A stretch of 64,000 nucleotides of DNA. It comes from Haloquadratum walsbyi J07HQW1 (lineage in GTDB: Archaea > Halobacteriota > Halobacteria > Halobacteriales > Haloferacaceae). Made by a program: the position numbers and the translations under genes. Location: assembly GCA_000415965.1 (NCBI GenBank), contig KE356560.1:852758-916757 (forward strand), read 5' to 3'. The notes under the pieces were generated by a model that worked only from the letters and a program-made list of their open reading frames with translations, was not told the DNA's origin and ran no database searches. How positions within the stretch are numbered: the first letter of the stretch is position 1; the number at the start of each line of letters is the position of its first letter. Positions 9,858-19,037 of this stretch are shown here, piece by piece.

Positions 9858-10031
9858 CCCAGCCCAGTCGAGTCGAATCGAAGCTATCCGAGCCGAGCAG
9901 TGCGCACTCGAACGGGTATTCACACAACATGCCCATTCATTTCTATGAACTGTAGCCCCGACACAGCCCTTGCACTCTCAGCAAATCAGCGGGATTTTGC
10001 CCTTCCCTATATGAATATGAAACAGTATACA

Positions 10032-11894
10032 ATGAGTAAGATGAATACGCAATCAGAATCAGAACCAGAACCAGAACCGGGGACACAAACGCAGACGCAG
10101 ACGCGGACGCGCAAGTCCTTTCCGACTGACAATCCAGCGGTAGTAACCTGTGGACTCCCCTATGCGAACGGTGACCTCCACATTGGACATCTTCGGACGT
10201 ATGTTGGCGGCGACATTTTTAGTCGGGCACTCAAACGCCTCGGTCAGAACACAGCGTTCGTCTCAGGGTCTGATATGCATGGAACACCAGTCGCGGTGAA
10301 TGCAGCTGAGGAGGGGGTTACCCCAGAGTCGTTCGCACTTCGACATCACGAACAATATGAGACGACGTTCCCTCAGTTTGGGATTGAGTTCGATAATTAC
10401 GGACATACACACGACGAGACGAATGTCGAGATGACGCGTGAAATTGTCGACGCGTTAATTGAGGCTGGATACGTCTACGAACGAGAGATTCCGGTCGCAT
10501 ATGACCCAGCAGCCGACCAGTGGCTCCCCGATCGGTTTGTGAATGGGACCTGTCCATACTGCGGTGCTCAAGCACGGGGTGATGAGTGCGACGAAGGCTG
10601 TGGGCGACATCTTGAGCCTGGTGAGATTGAAACCCCCGTTTCAACAATCACCGGAAATGATGCAGAGTATCGGCGTCGTGAACATCAGTTCTTTGCAGTC
10701 TCAGAACTTCAATCGTATCTTTCGTCATTCCTCGATAGACTCGAAGGAACTGCAAACGCACAGAACCAACCACGAGAGTGGGTTGAGGGTGAACTGCAGG
10801 ATTGGTGTATTACGCGTGATATGGACTGGGGAGTCGATTATCCCGATGATAACGATCTTGTCCTATATGTCTGGGTTGATGCCCCGATTGAGTATATCTC
10901 CTCAACGAAGCAATACGCGGAGACGGTCGGTGCTGACACGTTCGATTGGGAGACTGCATGGCGTGACACCTCAGATGTGCACTCTCATTCTCCGTCTTCC
11001 GCTGGAGACTCCGATGACGGTGAGGGGAGTTCGACACCTACTGTCGACGATGGAGGAGAAATTATCCATATCATCGGTCGAGACATCATTCAACATCATA
11101 CAGTATTCTGGCCAGCGATGTTACATGCGGCCGGATACACAGAACCTCGGGCTGTAATGGCTTCAGGATTTATTACACTCGAAGGAAAGGGATTTTCAAC
11201 CTCGCGTAATCGCGCGGTGTGGGCTGATGAATATCTCGATGAAGGATTCCATCCAGATCTCCTTCGATATTATCTTGCGACGAACGGCGGATTCCAACAG
11301 GACGTTGATTTCTCCTGGGGTCGCTTCCGTGAGCGAGTGAATAATGAACTTGTCGGAACTGTTGGAAACTTTATTTATCGATCACTTCTCTTCGCGGCGC
11401 GTGAATTTGATGGAACGCCCGATGCTGAGCTTTCTGACTCCGTTGAGGAGCGAATCGAAACAGCGATTGATGCATTCACCGCAGGTGTGAATGAGTACTC
11501 TGTTCGAGCTATTGGTGATGCAGCAGTCAAACTCGCTCAGTTCGGTAATGAGTATATCCAGCGACACGAACCTTGGAAGTTGAGCAATGATGACCCTCAG
11601 AAACAACAGGTCATGCGCGATTGCATTCAAATTGCAAAGGCTGTCGCCGTATTGTTTGAACCGGTGACCCCTGCTGCTGCCGAGCGGGTGTGGGCTGACC
11701 TCGGAGAATCAGGGGATGTTCACACGGTCGGTGTCGAATCTGCGCTTGCCGCCCCACCGCAAACGTTTGCAGAGCCAACTGAACTCTTTGAGAAAATCCC
11801 CGAAGAGCGCGTTGATGAACTCACAGCAAAGCTCGCTGATCGGGTTACCGAACCAACCGATGATAGCGATGATGCAGATGCAGACGCGACCTGA
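10032..11894 (+). CDS. metG: Methionyl-tRNA synthetase, catalytic subunit
   Basis: The enzyme charges tRNA-Met. After a low-complexity N-terminal tail (SESEPEPEP, TQTQTQTRTR) the class I core starts with TCGLPYANGDLHIGHLRTY (HIGH signature). The zinc knuckle follows (CPYC...C-DEGC), then the KMSKS-equivalent KGFSTSRN and the anticodon-binding helical domain. It ends with an acidic tail (DDSDDADADAT). The C-terminal tRNA-binding domain found in many MetRS is absent and is supplied by the next, adjoining gene. Possible ATGs are at 10011, 10032 and 10041; 10032 is a compromise, as the tail before residue 35 is not conserved. Confidence 0.94.
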   Translation: MSKMNTQSESEPEPEPGTQTQTQTRTRKSFPTDNPAVVTCGLPYANGDLHIGHLRTYVGGDIFSRALKRLGQNTAFVSGSDMHGTPVAVNAAEEGVTPESFALRHHEQYETTFPQFGIEFDNYGHTHDETNVEMTREIVDALIEAGYVYEREIPVAYDPAADQWLPDRFVNGTCPYCGAQARGDECDEGCGRHLEPGEIETPVSTITGNDAEYRRREHQFFAVSELQSYLSSFLDRLEGTANAQNQPREWVEGELQDWCITRDMDWGVDYPDDNDLVLYVWVDAPIEYISSTKQYAETVGADTFDWETAWRDTSDVHSHSPSSAGDSDDGEGSSTPTVDDGGEIIHIIGRDIIQHHTVFWPAMLHAAGYTEPRAVMASGFITLEGKGFSTSRNRAVWADEYLDEGFHPDLLRYYLATNGGFQQDVDFSWGRFRERVNNELVGTVGNFIYRSLLFAAREFDGTPDAELSDSVEERIETAIDAFTAGVNEYSVRAIGDAAVKLAQFGNEYIQRHEPWKLSNDDPQKQQVMRDCIQIAKAVAVLFEPVTPAAAERVWADLGESGDVHTVGVESALAAPPQTFAEPTELFEKIPEERVDELTAKLADRVTEPTDDSDDADADAT

Positions 11895-11952
11895 AACTGA
11901 AACCGAGGCTGAAGTAGCTGACACAACAAACGAATCACACTCTGAGTCCGAG

Positions 11953-12297
11953 ATGACTGATATTGACCCACTCACTGATGAGCGAATTGACTTCGAGGAA
12001 TTCGAGAAACTCGATCTGCGGGTAGCCGAGATTATCGAAACAGAGCCAATTGAGGATGCAGACAAGCTTGCCCGCGTTGTTGTTGATCTTGGGATTGAAC
12101 AACGACAACTCGTTGCGGGAATTCGCCAACTACATGATCTCGATGATATCGTCGGTGAGACAGTCGTTGTCGTTGCAAATCTTGAGAAGGCTGAGATATT
12201 CGGTGTTGAATCAAACGGAATGTTACTTGCAGCAGGAGCAGATGCAGACCTTCTTACGACGCGTGAGGACGCTGAGCCGGGAACATCAATTCAATAG
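11953..12297 (+). CDS. Stand-alone tRNA-binding (MetRS C-terminal / EMAP-like) protein
   Basis: The 114-residue protein (from ATG 11953) is an OB-fold tRNA-binding domain like the MetRS beta domain: IDFEEFEKLDLRVAEIIETEPIEDADKLARVVVDLG, then VAGIRQLHDLDDIVGETVVVVANLEKAEIFGVESNGMLLAA. It presumably joins MetG to strengthen tRNA binding. The same frame is open leftward with ATGs at 11872 and 11878 that overlap the end of metG in another frame, so coupled translation with an acidic N-terminal extension is possible. I chose 11953 because the conserved domain begins immediately after it. Confidence 0.88.
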   Translation: MTDIDPLTDERIDFEEFEKLDLRVAEIIETEPIEDADKLARVVVDLGIEQRQLVAGIRQLHDLDDIVGETVVVVANLEKAEIFGVESNGMLLAAGADADLLTTREDAEPGTSIQ

Positions 12298-12331
12298 GAG
12301 CATTGTGTGAGGAGCGAATCCCATCAGCGGT

Positions 12332-12339
12332 CTTTTTAT
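12332..12339 (+). promoter_or_regulatory. TATA box of pyk
   Basis: CTTTTTAT lies 23-30 bases before the pyk ATG at 12362, and no Shine-Dalgarno sequence is present between them. This is the usual layout of a leaderless haloarchaeal promoter. Confidence 0.6.
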
Positions 12340-12361
12340 TCGTTCCCGAGTACACGTTCGC

Positions 12362-14125
12362 ATGCGAAACGCGAAAATCGTCTGTACGCTTGGACCGGCG
12401 TCCGACGAGCAATCGACAATTCGGGCTCTCGTTGATGCAGGTATGAGTGTCGCCCGACTCAACGCCAGTCATGGTACACCTGATCATCGACGGTCAGTCA
12501 TCAATCGAATCAGAAATGTTGATAGGGTGACTGAGAAGCCTGTCGCTGCGATGGTCGATCTACAGGGACCAGAGGTGCGGACAGCCCCCGTCTCTGAGTC
12601 AGTATCTATTGAGTCAGAGAGTGAGATTCGATTTACCACCGATGATGAAATAACCTCTGAGGTCATCGGGTTATCATACTCAATCGATACTGTTGATCCT
12701 GGTGACACTGTGTTGCTTGATGATGGTCGAATCGAAACGACAGTCCAACGTGTCGACTCCAATGACGTCATTGCACATGTCGACTCGGGCGGCGAACTCG
12801 GTGGTCGAAAAGGGGTTAATGTTCCAGGCGTTGACCTCGATATTGATCTGCTCACCGAGAGTGACCACGAAGACCTCCGTGTTGCTGCTGAGACAAATGC
12901 TGACTTTGTTGCTGCGTCGTTTGTTCGGTCAGCAGCTGATGTATACACGATCAGCGATGCGCTTGATGCTCTCGGTGGTGACATCCCCGTTGTTGCGAAG
13001 ATAGAACGTGCTGGTGCTGTTGAGAATCTTGATGAGATTATCGATGCAGCCTATGGGGTCATGGTTGCACGTGGTGATTTGGGTGTCGAGATGCCACTTG
13101 AGGAGGTGCCGGTCATTCAAAAGCGCATCATCACTCGATGTCACGACACTGGCACTCCAGTCATCACCGCGACCGAAATGCTTGATTCAATGGTTCAAGC
13201 ACGCCGACCAACACGGGCAGAGGCTTCAGACGTCGCGAATGCAGTTCTCGATGGAACCGATGCGGTGATGCTTTCTGGTGAAACAGCAATCGGTGATAAC
13301 CCTGTCCGTGTTGTTGAGACAATGGACCGGATTGTCCGACAGATCGAGTCAAGCGCTGAATATAGCGCCACTGAGCGAAAGCATGTTCCGACTGCTGCGG
13401 AGGACTCACGCACCGAAGCACTTGCGCGGTCAGCGCGGTATCTTGCTCGTGATGTCGGTGCAAGTGCTATCGTCGCGGTATCTGAATCTGGGTACACCGC
13501 CCGAAAAACAGCAAAGTTTCGTCCTGGAGTGCCGGTTGTTGCAATCACGCCAAATGACCGTGTTCGTCGACAACTGACACTCTCATGGGGGGTTACGTCG
13601 ACATATTCTGGTTCGCACGAGGATATTGAGGGATTGATGGAGGATGCTGTTGATGCGGCACTTGATGCGAACGTTGCCAGTTCAGGAGATACGATTGTCG
13701 TACTCTCAGGGATGATGACGGAACTTGAAGGGACAAATACAACGAATATGCTCAAAGTCCACGTCGCGGCTGAAACCATCGCAACGGGGCGGAAAGTAGT
13801 TGGGGGTCGCGCTGCTGGACCACTGGCAACAACGACCAACGGGAGACTTGATGAAATCCCAGATGGGGCAATCCTTGCACTCCCTGCTGATTTTGATGAT
13901 GAATTCGAGTGTGATGCAACGATGCTTCGTGGAATCATCGATGCCCGTCCGGGTATGACCGGTTATCCTGCCGTGATTGCTCGTGAACTCGATATCCCGA
14001 TGATCTCGGGGGCACCGCTACCGCCTGAAATTTCCGATGGTACTGCACTGACGATTCATGCTGAGCGAGGCATTGTATATGAAGGCGATCTCACCCGCCC
14101 ACATGATCAGGATCGAAACTCATAG
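12362..14125 (+). CDS. pyk: Pyruvate kinase with extra C-terminal PEP-utilizer-like domain
   Basis: The enzyme converts PEP and ADP to pyruvate and ATP in glycolysis. The 587-residue protein begins NAKIVCTLGPAS, with the barrel motifs VARLNASHG, VVAKIERAGA (catalytic lysine), MVARGDLGVE and ATEMLDSM, and the allosteric C-domain to about residue 465. A further 120-residue domain (from GRKVVGGRAAGPL) has the fold signature of the swivelling phosphohistidine domain, ending IHAERGIVYEGD. Where PEP synthase has GGMTSHASI, this domain reads PGMTGYPAV, so the phosphorylatable histidine is missing. Similar extra domains occur in some bacterial pyruvate kinases. The start is fixed by the leaderless promoter. 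Confidence 0.95.
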   Translation: MRNAKIVCTLGPASDEQSTIRALVDAGMSVARLNASHGTPDHRRSVINRIRNVDRVTEKPVAAMVDLQGPEVRTAPVSESVSIESESEIRFTTDDEITSEVIGLSYSIDTVDPGDTVLLDDGRIETTVQRVDSNDVIAHVDSGGELGGRKGVNVPGVDLDIDLLTESDHEDLRVAAETNADFVAASFVRSAADVYTISDALDALGGDIPVVAKIERAGAVENLDEIIDAAYGVMVARGDLGVEMPLEEVPVIQKRIITRCHDTGTPVITATEMLDSMVQARRPTRAEASDVANAVLDGTDAVMLSGETAIGDNPVRVVETMDRIVRQIESSAEYSATERKHVPTAAEDSRTEALARSARYLARDVGASAIVAVSESGYTARKTAKFRPGVPVVAITPNDRVRRQLTLSWGVTSTYSGSHEDIEGLMEDAVDAALDANVASSGDTIVVLSGMMTELEGTNTTNMLKVHVAAETIATGRKVVGGRAAGPLATTTNGRLDEIPDGAILALPADFDDEFECDATMLRGIIDARPGMTGYPAVIARELDIPMISGAPLPPEISDGTALTIHAERGIVYEGDLTRPHDQDRNS

Positions 14126-14381
14126 CAGTCCAACATGGGACTGTAACAACTACGAGTTGAACTGCCGACACTTGCAGAAGCAGATAGAGACAATCGCGAA
14201 GACGACTGAATTGGACTCTGATTCTTTCTGATGTTCTTCTCTGTGGCAATTGCCCTCTCGGTCATCGCTCACAGTTCGGATATGAATCGTGACATCAACA
14301 CCACGGCGCAGAAAAAACAATCATGATATATCAACAAATCACCCGGTAAATGTTTTTGTGATGACCACCTCTCTAATACCA

Positions 14382-14630
14382 ATGACAGATGCCAATCAGC
14401 CTGATACTGCTTCTCGGTCTCATTCGGAATCAGTGAGCACACATCCCACGGAGGATGCTGACACTGACTCCACCGATGACACCATGTTTGAATCCGATCC
14501 TGAGTTTGATCCCGACCCCAAGCCGATTGAACCTGAGCGCCCGGTCCCTGAACACATTCTCTTTGTCGCCCTTGGTGTGCTTGGAACTCTTGGCTTGCTT
14601 GTTTCGACACTCGTCCCGAACCTTATCTAA
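14382..14630 (+). CDS. Small acidic single-pass membrane protein
   Basis: The 82-residue protein has an acidic, probably disordered N-terminal 50 residues (HPTEDADTDSTDD..., FDPDPKPIEPERP) and one C-terminal membrane helix (HILFVALGVLGTLGLLVSTLVPNLI). It resembles small uncharacterised haloarchaeal membrane proteins found close to nfeD genes, but I assign no function. ATG at 14382 was preferred to upstream starts, which add basic, atypical residues. The NfeD-like gene follows 378 bases later. Confidence 0.62.
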   Translation: MTDANQPDTASRSHSESVSTHPTEDADTDSTDDTMFESDPEFDPDPKPIEPERPVPEHILFVALGVLGTLGLLVSTLVPNLI

Positions 14631-15007
14631 TATACTGGACAGTTCTAGTTCTCACCTCCCGTACAGTCCAATCTCTTCTTAGCAGTCGGTGGCACTCTGT
14701 GCACTGTTTCTCTCTGAACCCACACACACATTTACACTCAGTTCAGCTGGAACACCTGTGTGCGCGCGTTTCGATTTAGATTCAAATAACAAACATTGAA
14801 TGGCAACAACTATTGGATGGTCAATATTTATTATCATCTTCCCGACCTCTCGCCTGTAGGCGGCATCACACATGTTTGGGTTGTGGTGTGACTCTCGAGT
14901 CCTGAATCCTCGATTTTTGATTTTGAGTTTCATTATCAAGAGTCAGTCGATGCAATATACGCGACCCTGTGCGCAACCGTTTAACACTCGCACACCCAAG
15001 AACTGAT
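14631..15007. other. Intergenic stretch containing a partial dispersed repeat
   Basis: The left part (14681-14815) matches the left part of the 61201-61399 element: GCAGTCGGTGGCACTCTGTGCACTGTTTC here against CCAGTCGGTGGTACTCTGAGCACTGTTTC there, both followed by CTCTGAA and later GCAACAACT. No gene is supported. The right part precedes the NfeD-like gene. Confidence 0.55.
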
Positions 15008-15784
15008 ATGGTAGCTCAGGCGATCTCCGTTATCGCACAACTGTCGCTGCCGGCGGAGACGCTGTCATTACTGCTCATTACGGCAGGTCTTGGATTAAGT
15101 ATCCTCGAGGCATTTGCTCCTGGTGCGCACTTTGTTGTCCTTGGGGTGTCACTGCTAGCGACTGGACTCGCCGGGTTGTTTCTTGGAACGGCTTCGCCGC
15201 TTGTACTTAGTGGTCTTGTCGTGTTATTCGGTGCCGCTGCCCTTCTTGGCTACCGAGAACTCGACATATACGGGACAACTGGGTCTGAGAAAACGAGCGA
15301 CTCAAATAGTCTGACAGGAACACATGGTCGTGTGACTGAACGCGTGACACCAACTCAAGGGCAAGTCAAACTCGATGCTGGCGGCTTTGACCCATACTAC
15401 AGTGCTCGCTCGGTTGATGACGAACTTACTGCTGGAACTGAGGTGGTCGTTGTTGACCCTGGCGGAGGCAATGTCCTCACCGTTGAGCCCCTCGTCGGTG
15501 GTGTTGATGAGATTGACCGTGCACTCGCCGCAGAACGAGCAAAGAACAATATGACAAGCAGTGACGACAATGACAGTAACAGTGACGGTAACAATAACTC
15601 CGATTTAGATTCAAATCTGGATTCGAATCCGACTCATGACAATATACGCTCTGATGAGCAGCAAGACTCCGAATCTAAATCTGAACCTGAACCTGAGGCT
15701 AAAGCTAAATCGGGCTTTGATTCTGATTCAGAACCCGAATCTGGACGCGAGCGCGAACGCGAACGCGAACCTGATGTGTCTTAA
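15008..15784 (+). CDS. NfeD-like membrane protein
   Basis: The 258-residue protein has three to four membrane helices (residues 10-85: SLLLITAGLGLSILEAFAPGAHFVVLGVSLLA and following) and then the soluble OB-like NfeD domain: GTHGRVTERVTPTQGQVKLDAGGFDPYYSARS, EVVVVDPGGGNVLTVEPL. NfeD proteins usually pair with stomatin/SPFH proteins in membrane microdomains; no SPFH gene is nearby here. The last 75 residues (SDSDGNNNSDLDSNL, EPEPEAKAKSG, ERERERE) are low-complexity and made by hexanucleotide repeats at 15592-15782. ATG at 15008 gives the shorter, conserved start. Confidence 0.82.
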   Translation: MVAQAISVIAQLSLPAETLSLLLITAGLGLSILEAFAPGAHFVVLGVSLLATGLAGLFLGTASPLVLSGLVVLFGAAALLGYRELDIYGTTGSEKTSDSNSLTGTHGRVTERVTPTQGQVKLDAGGFDPYYSARSVDDELTAGTEVVVVDPGGGNVLTVEPLVGGVDEIDRALAAERAKNNMTSSDDNDSNSDGNNNSDLDSNLDSNPTHDNIRSDEQQDSESKSEPEPEAKAKSGFDSDSEPESGREREREREPDVS

Positions 15785-15985
15785 CTTACGATAGCAACAG
15801 AATCAAAATCAATCGGTCAGTGCTCTGCTCTGCTCTGCTTTTCTCTACACTACGTTATATTGTATCTTTCATCAACGGTCATTATTCGATTACGTAGAGC
15901 CGACATCCACACAGCACTGTGTATCGTGTATTGTGTATCAACGGTCATCACACCGGCATAAAGGCGAATGCAATCGTTACTGGTT

Positions 15986-16690
15986 TTATGACGAGGAATC
16001 AGTATAATTTCCAACCCGACCGACCGTTGGTCGCCAGTATAACAGAACGATCGTCAATAAAAACACAGCAGTCGAGACGTCATATGAAAAATCGAGTGCA
16101 ACCGCAGCAACGGCTGAGCCTCCACCAAGAACACCAGAGAGGACCGACGCAATAATCGGCCATGAGCAAGAGACACATGAGAGTAATCCAACAACGCCTG
16201 AAACGGCTGCCCTGGAAGCATCAATCATGGTTGCATACACGAGATATGCCAATGCAAGATATCCAACAATACGCGCAGGCATCAACACCATCGCTCCCAA
16301 TGGAGTTGTGATAATCGGCGCAGGACCCCACCCAGGGAGCAATGTCGCAACACGAATCCCAAATGATTGAGTAAGCGCATTTGCTGCATTCCCACCGGTT
16401 GTGATAACCACACCACCAACGGTTACGAGAATACTCAGATAGACTATTGCGACGACAGTCGCTCGTCGACGTGTCTGTGTATCGGTTGGTGCGGGGTTTG
16501 TCTTCCAGATGACAATCGCCCCAATGAATACCCAAAGAAGCCCATATATCGTGTATCGCGGCTGTGTGATTATAATATCAGCAATAAGGAGATATCCAAA
16601 GGCAAGACCAATTAATGAGTTCCCGAGCAGTGTTGCATAGACAAGGTCTTGTGTTCGCTGTGGCGTTCGGAATATCTTCTTAACAGACAC
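15986..16690 (-). CDS. Multi-pass membrane protein in the heme O synthase operon
   Basis: The 234-residue protein has about six or seven membrane helices and a conserved-looking VSGVVGLLSCVSCSWPIIASVLSG segment with two cysteines. It starts at GTG 16688-16690, one base after the stop of the heme O synthase gene, so the two are cotranscribed. It resembles the uncharacterised haloarchaeal membrane family that accompanies ctaB (DUF7546-like, from memory). A role in heme or copper supply to cytochrome oxidase is suggested only by position. Confidence 0.75.
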   Translation of the reverse strand: MSVKKIFRTPQRTQDLVYATLLGNSLIGLAFGYLLIADIIITQPRYTIYGLLWVFIGAIVIWKTNPAPTDTQTRRRATVVAIVYLSILVTVGGVVITTGGNAANALTQSFGIRVATLLPGWGPAPIITTPLGAMVLMPARIVGYLALAYLVYATMIDASRAAVSGVVGLLSCVSCSWPIIASVLSGVLGGGSAVAAVALDFSYDVSTAVFLLTIVLLYWRPTVGRVGNYTDSSS

Positions 16691-16691
16691 G

Positions 16692-18173
16692 TTAGATCAC
16701 CAGTGTGTCGAAGACAATCGCAATCAGGACCGCTCCCAAATATGCGTTTGAAGCATGGAATGAATGGAATGCAGCGGTTTCTGTCTGCTCATAATGCAGT
16801 CTGATAGCAAAGTATAGAAACACCGCTCCAAAGACAATACTCGCAAGGGCGTACACGATACCAAGTGCCTCAATTGTTGCAAGCCCTCCAGCAGCAACGA
16901 GCGTCAGTGCAAGCCACCAGATAACGTGCTTTCGTGTCTCTGTTTCTCCACGAACAACCGGCATCATCGGGAATCCTCCGCGCTCGTAATCCTCTTTGTA
17001 CGCTAATGCAAGATTGTAGAAGTGTGCGGGGGTCCACAGGAAAATGACTGTCGCGAGTGCAAGACCGCCAAATCCAATCGTTCCGGTCACAGCAACCCAT
17101 CCAATAAGTGCCGGAAGCGCTCCTGCGGCACCACCAATAACGGTATTTTGGACAGTATTTGGCTTCAATACGAGCGTATATACAACACTATAAAAGACGA
17201 TTGCAACCCCTCCAAGGATGGCTGCAAGGGTATTCACCCACGCAAATAACGCAATTGAGACAACTGTGAGGAGTATTCCAAATGCAATTGCATTCCAGAC
17301 TGGAACAAGATCAGTTGCCAGTGGTCTGTCGCTTGTTCGCTGCATTCGGCGATCAACATCGCGCTCAAGCACGTGATTAAACGTTCCGGAGGCTCCAATC
17401 GAGAGGACACCACCACCAAGCGTTGCAAGAACAATCTCCGGTGTCAACTGAGCCGCTGTTGTCGCCCCGAGGGTCATCCCAGCAGAGGCAACAAGACAGA
17501 GAAGCCACATTAATCGTGGCTTTGTCAATCGAATATATGCACGCACAGTCGCAAGCAGTCGTTCCCGGGGGTCTGTTGGAAGATTCGGATCATATTCGGA
17601 CGCCGGTGGAAGGTCCTGATCCGGCTCTGGTTTCGATGTTGCTGTGTGAGTCTCTGTCGGATCGCCGGTTTCGGTCTCAAGTGACCACGCAAGTGCGACT
17701 GATAGTGTGAGGAAGATACTCAATCCACCAATGAGGTGAACAATCGAAAGTGTCACGTCTGGACCCTGCACTGCGACAACCGCCCCAACGGCTGCTTGGA
17801 TTGGATATAAGATGCTCCCGACTGCAACGGCTATGAGAACGCGTCGTTCTACCCGTTCAGACACACCAACACCGAGTGTGACAACAGCGCAGATCCCAAT
17901 AATTACTGCAGCAACTCGATGTCCAACCGCAAGCCATCCAATAGCTGACTCCGGTGTTGCCCAACCATTTCCGCATACCGGCCATGCAGCACACGCCGCA
18001 GCGGCATCGGTCACAGCCGTCGTTACACCAACTAAGACAAGCAGGTACACACCCATTGCCGTCCCTGCGAGTAACCCATGAAATCGTTTTGTATGTATCG
18101 CAGACGTCGTGGTCGCCGTTTTTTCAGCCACCAATGTCACCGATGGAGATTTGCATATGACGATACTTATCAT
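16692..18173 (-). CDS. ctaB: Heme O synthase (protoheme IX farnesyltransferase) with N-terminal CtaA/COX15-like domain
   Basis: The 493-residue protein is a two-part membrane protein. Residues 30-170 resemble a half CtaA/COX15 heme A synthase unit (GVYLLVLVGVTTAVTDAAAACAAWPVCG, GHRVAAVIIG, VHLIGG), with paired cysteines and histidines that could hold heme. A linker leads to a UbiA-type prenyltransferase (about 215-493) with the two aspartate motifs NHVLERDVDRRMQRTSDRPL and YKEDYERGGFPM. It would make heme O for the oxidase. The start is uncertain: ATG 18173 is used, but GTG 18131 would match the usual N-terminus better. It is divergent from coxB. Confidence 0.93.
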   Translation of the reverse strand: MISIVICKSPSVTLVAEKTATTTSAIHTKRFHGLLAGTAMGVYLLVLVGVTTAVTDAAAACAAWPVCGNGWATPESAIGWLAVGHRVAAVIIGICAVVTLGVGVSERVERRVLIAVAVGSILYPIQAAVGAVVAVQGPDVTLSIVHLIGGLSIFLTLSVALAWSLETETGDPTETHTATSKPEPDQDLPPASEYDPNLPTDPRERLLATVRAYIRLTKPRLMWLLCLVASAGMTLGATTAAQLTPEIVLATLGGGVLSIGASGTFNHVLERDVDRRMQRTSDRPLATDLVPVWNAIAFGILLTVVSIALFAWVNTLAAILGGVAIVFYSVVYTLVLKPNTVQNTVIGGAAGALPALIGWVAVTGTIGFGGLALATVIFLWTPAHFYNLALAYKEDYERGGFPMMPVVRGETETRKHVIWWLALTLVAAGGLATIEALGIVYALASIVFGAVFLYFAIRLHYEQTETAAFHSFHASNAYLGAVLIAIVFDTLVI

Positions 18174-18208
18174 CCCCGTTTCGATAAGACACTCTCGAAA
18201 GACAGCAA

Positions 18209-18217
18209 CTATTTATG
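18209..18217 (+). promoter_or_regulatory. TATA box of coxB
   Basis: CTATTTATG lies 24-32 bases before the coxB ATG at 18241, consistent with a leaderless transcript. It lies in the short divergent interval shared with ctaB. Confidence 0.55.
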
Positions 18218-18240
18218 CACCTCACCCCAAGCTCTCTGCG

Positions 18241-18981
18241 ATGCGATATACGCGTTTGGCACTCGTTTCCGTACTCTCGACACTGGCGCTTGGGACGGTC
18301 GCCATGCCGGTCGCTGCGCAGTCATCAGCCAGTGCCGAATTAATCAATGGATTGAACGGAAAGCTACTGTATGTCGGAATCCCGATCACGATTCTTGTCG
18401 AGGCGATCCTCATTTACACCGTCATGAAGTTCCGGAATAATGACGATCCAACACCAACTCAAGAGAACCGTCGACTTGAGATCACATGGACTGTTGCAAC
18501 AGCACTTATTCTATTATTCGTCGGTGTTGCCTCATATGGTGTCCTCGCAAATGAGAACATCACATACCAACCACAAGCCGAAAACGCTGCAGGCGAGGCT
18601 GTAAACGGACAACAGCAACAAGAACCGGTTGTCGTTCGTGCAGAAGCATATCAGTGGGGTTGGGAAATGTCATATCCCGAAGCTGGCAACTTCACTAATG
18701 GAAACACAATGGTCGTTCCCGAAGATCGCCCACTCGTCATCCGAACCACCTCTCGTGATGTCATCCATGGTTTCCATGTGCCAAAGATGGCATTAAAACA
18801 GGACTCGATGCCAGGACAGGTCGATTCTATCAAGACCGTTCCATATGAAACCGGTAGTTACCAGGGATACTGTACACAGTTTTGTGGCGTTGCACACTCA
18901 CAAATGTACTTTACCGTTGATGTCGTCTCACAGGATGAATATCAACAGTGGCTTGACAAACAACAAAACGCTGATGCCTGA
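18241..18981 (+). CDS. coxB: Cytochrome c oxidase subunit II
   Basis: The 246-residue subunit carries the CuA centre that accepts electrons. It has a signal peptide (1-26, MPVAAQ cleavage region), two membrane helices (about 40-62 and 78-98) and an extracellular cupredoxin domain. The CuA ligands are visible: His in IHGFHVP near 177, then C211-x3-C215-x3-H219-x2-M222 in GYCTQFCGVAHSQM. The aromatic region WGWEMSYPE is present. The start matches the promoter. It lies apart from coxA, which is 39 kb away in this window. Confidence 0.95.
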   Translation: MRYTRLALVSVLSTLALGTVAMPVAAQSSASAELINGLNGKLLYVGIPITILVEAILIYTVMKFRNNDDPTPTQENRRLEITWTVATALILLFVGVASYGVLANENITYQPQAENAAGEAVNGQQQQEPVVVRAEAYQWGWEMSYPEAGNFTNGNTMVVPEDRPLVIRTTSRDVIHGFHVPKMALKQDSMPGQVDSIKTVPYETGSYQGYCTQFCGVAHSQMYFTVDVVSQDEYQQWLDKQQNADA

Positions 18982-19037
18982 TGAGTAACGCTTGATGTTC
19001 AACACCTACTGTTAGCTCCCCCGACTTCTGACTTCAC

